From NCBI GenBank assembly GCA_000226015.1, contig JH153598.1, forward strand, positions 70,437 to 101,594: a DNA stretch of 31,158 nucleotides, written 5' to 3'. The DNA comes from Mnemiopsis leidyi. Lineage: Eukaryota; Ctenophora; Tentaculata; Lobata; Bolinopsidae. Shown one piece after another: positions 29,860 through 31,158 of this stretch. The notes under the pieces are model-generated. The model had not been told where the DNA came from. It ran no database searches and worked only from the letters and a program-made list of their open reading frames with translations. How positions within the stretch are numbered: the stretch's first letter is position 1; every line of letters starts with the position of its first letter. The position numbers and the translations under genes are program-made.

Positions 29860-30359
29860 AAGTACCTAGCAACCATATAAGTAGTTGTTTATCAAATGTT
29901 TGTACCTTGTAACCAAATACTATTATTTTATTAAGTGCTGCGAACCTGACATGAACAGATGTCAGATAGATGATGATTTAGAACTTTATTTGTTAAAAAG
30001 AATCATCATTTCTTACAATGTCAAGGTTTACACTACAACAACTCAATGAAAATCCGTGCGTGGGTCAAAGCCAAATATACCTCAAACAGAGTTCAGCAGA
30101 GGTTTATAATATAACAATAACATCGGCAATCATTAAAATTCAAGTTTATTCGCTGAATCTATCCCCATCGTAGGATAAATTAAATCTTGAAAAAATAAAT
30201 ATTCAACAGCATTGAAACTACAGCTTAATGAACATAAAACCCTCTCTACCGATAAAGCAAACATTAAAATAGGTATTTCAGCTCTGGAAAGTCAGTAGCT
30301 CAACGTATCTACCAGACTTATCCGTACTGTTAAGCGAGGGAACAGTAACCAGGAGAACT
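29860..30359. other. Intergenic between the two ADAR-family genes
   Basis: 500 bases, AT-rich, holding the promoter of the 23877-29859 gene and the 3' UTR of its upstream neighbour. One candidate minus-strand AATAAA lies at 30145-30150. Confidence 0.55.
30145..30150 (-). terminator. Candidate polyadenylation signal of the second ADAR-family gene
   Basis: Minus-strand AATAAA (plus-strand TTTATT), about 210 bases past the stop codon at 30360-30362. Position only. Confidence 0.35.
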
Positions 30360-31015
30360 TCAGTAGTCAGGTTTACAGGGGTTGACAGACCACTCCCCTA
30401 AGCCACTTGTCTTCATGTGTTCCAGTACGGTGGTTTTTAAGTTCCTGTACCAAGTATTGGCAGACTTGTTTACACTGTATTTCTGGGGCTGAAATAGAAA
30501 GTATAGTAGTAGCTAGTAACGAAATATATGTAGTGAAATAATATGAAATATAGTAAAGTGGTAAAGTGGTAAAGTAGTAAAGAAGTAAACTAATTTAGTA
30601 ATAAATCTGATTGATGGATCTACAGAATGGATGAAACTAGGTAGATATTACTATAAGTATAACTTTACTTACACTAGTGAGTACTGAGTAGTGGCTAGTA
30701 TAAGTTTATAGTATAAGTTATCAAAGTTGAAATAATTTCAATCTTTGAAGCAACATTCAACAATTGCTCATTTGCTCACCAGAAAATATTCAGTGACCTC
30801 TCTTAGACAAAAATTACAACAACAACAACGCACTCAAGAAACCCATCAACTCAACAACTTAGAACTTACATAACTCTTCTTGGCTTTCTTGCAGACATTA
30901 ACACAAGCAGTAAAGAGAGCTCTAGTGCAGTATTCTGAAGGAGCAAGATAAGATGTGACATCTCCGGCAAGAGCCTTCTGTACGGCGTCCTGTTTATCTT
31001 TGTGATACTGCTTAC
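30360..31015 (-). CDS. Second ADAR-family gene, C-terminal two exons (partial)
   Basis: Two exons, 30870-31015 and 30360-30488, on the minus strand, joined in phase 0; the upstream acceptor (TTCAG) is phase 1 and the rest of the gene lies beyond the right edge. The deduced end has SEYCTRALFTACVNVCKKAKKSY, then KYSVNKSANTWYRNLK and TSGLGEWSV, ending CKPDY-stop. This matches the C-terminus of the neighbouring ADAR-like protein (KKSATVYQDGKQ, KGLGNW) and the GLGxW block of the ADAR editase domain. Exon phases are identical and the last exon is 129 bases in both genes, so the two are tandem paralogues. The zinc-ligand region is not in the window, so catalytic competence cannot be judged. Confidence 0.78.
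30489..30869. other. Last intron of the second ADAR-family gene
   Basis: 381 bases, AT-rich, with an imperfect GTAAAGTG/GTAAAGAA repeat at about 30552-30588. No exon. Confidence 0.6.
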
Positions 31016-31056
31016 CTGAATCATCAACTTTTAAGTAAATTAGCATAGTTGACAGC

Positions 31057-31158
<102 letters not shown>

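Overview
This is nuclear DNA of an animal. Coding sequence is split into short exons with GT-AG introns (one GC-AG), the genes are eukaryotic housekeeping genes, and there is a 7TM receptor with LDL-receptor class A modules. The small introns and the GRL101/relaxin-receptor-like GPCR suggest an invertebrate, possibly non-bilaterian; the species cannot be named from the sequence alone. All exon models below were built by hand from reading frame, splice-site phase and protein-family similarity.

Layout, left to right. Minus strand: HMG-CoA synthase (5' half, 506-1794, running off the left edge); ALG6 glucosyltransferase (2231-4293, four exons, one apparent frameshift); SURF1 (5579-7763, five exons); METTL1 tRNA m7G methyltransferase (8655-17392, five exons). 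METTL1 intron 1 is about 7.6 kb and holds two complete plus-strand genes: a large LDLa-containing 7TM receptor (10202-14240) and a small pentraxin/laminin-G-type protein (about 15291-17120). Then, again on the minus strand: ESF1 (17778-23572, nine exons, one GC-AG intron); an ADAR-family gene whose deaminase domain has lost its zinc ligands (23877-29859, 16 exons, with RGG box and dsRNA-binding domains); and the last two exons of a second, tandem ADAR-family gene (30360-31015), cut by the right edge in a TG microsatellite.

The housekeeping genes do not form a pathway: sterol precursor synthesis, N-glycan precursor glucosylation, cytochrome oxidase assembly, tRNA modification and rRNA processing. 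They simply share a strand. The parts that stand out are the ADAR-like pair (a probable RNA-binding pseudo-deaminase next to a paralogue), the nested receptor and lectin-like genes, and several recent small duplications lying on splice sites (SURF1 exon 3 acceptor; receptor exon 2 donor; lectin gene exon 6 acceptor). Several near-perfect hairpin palindromes sit in introns.
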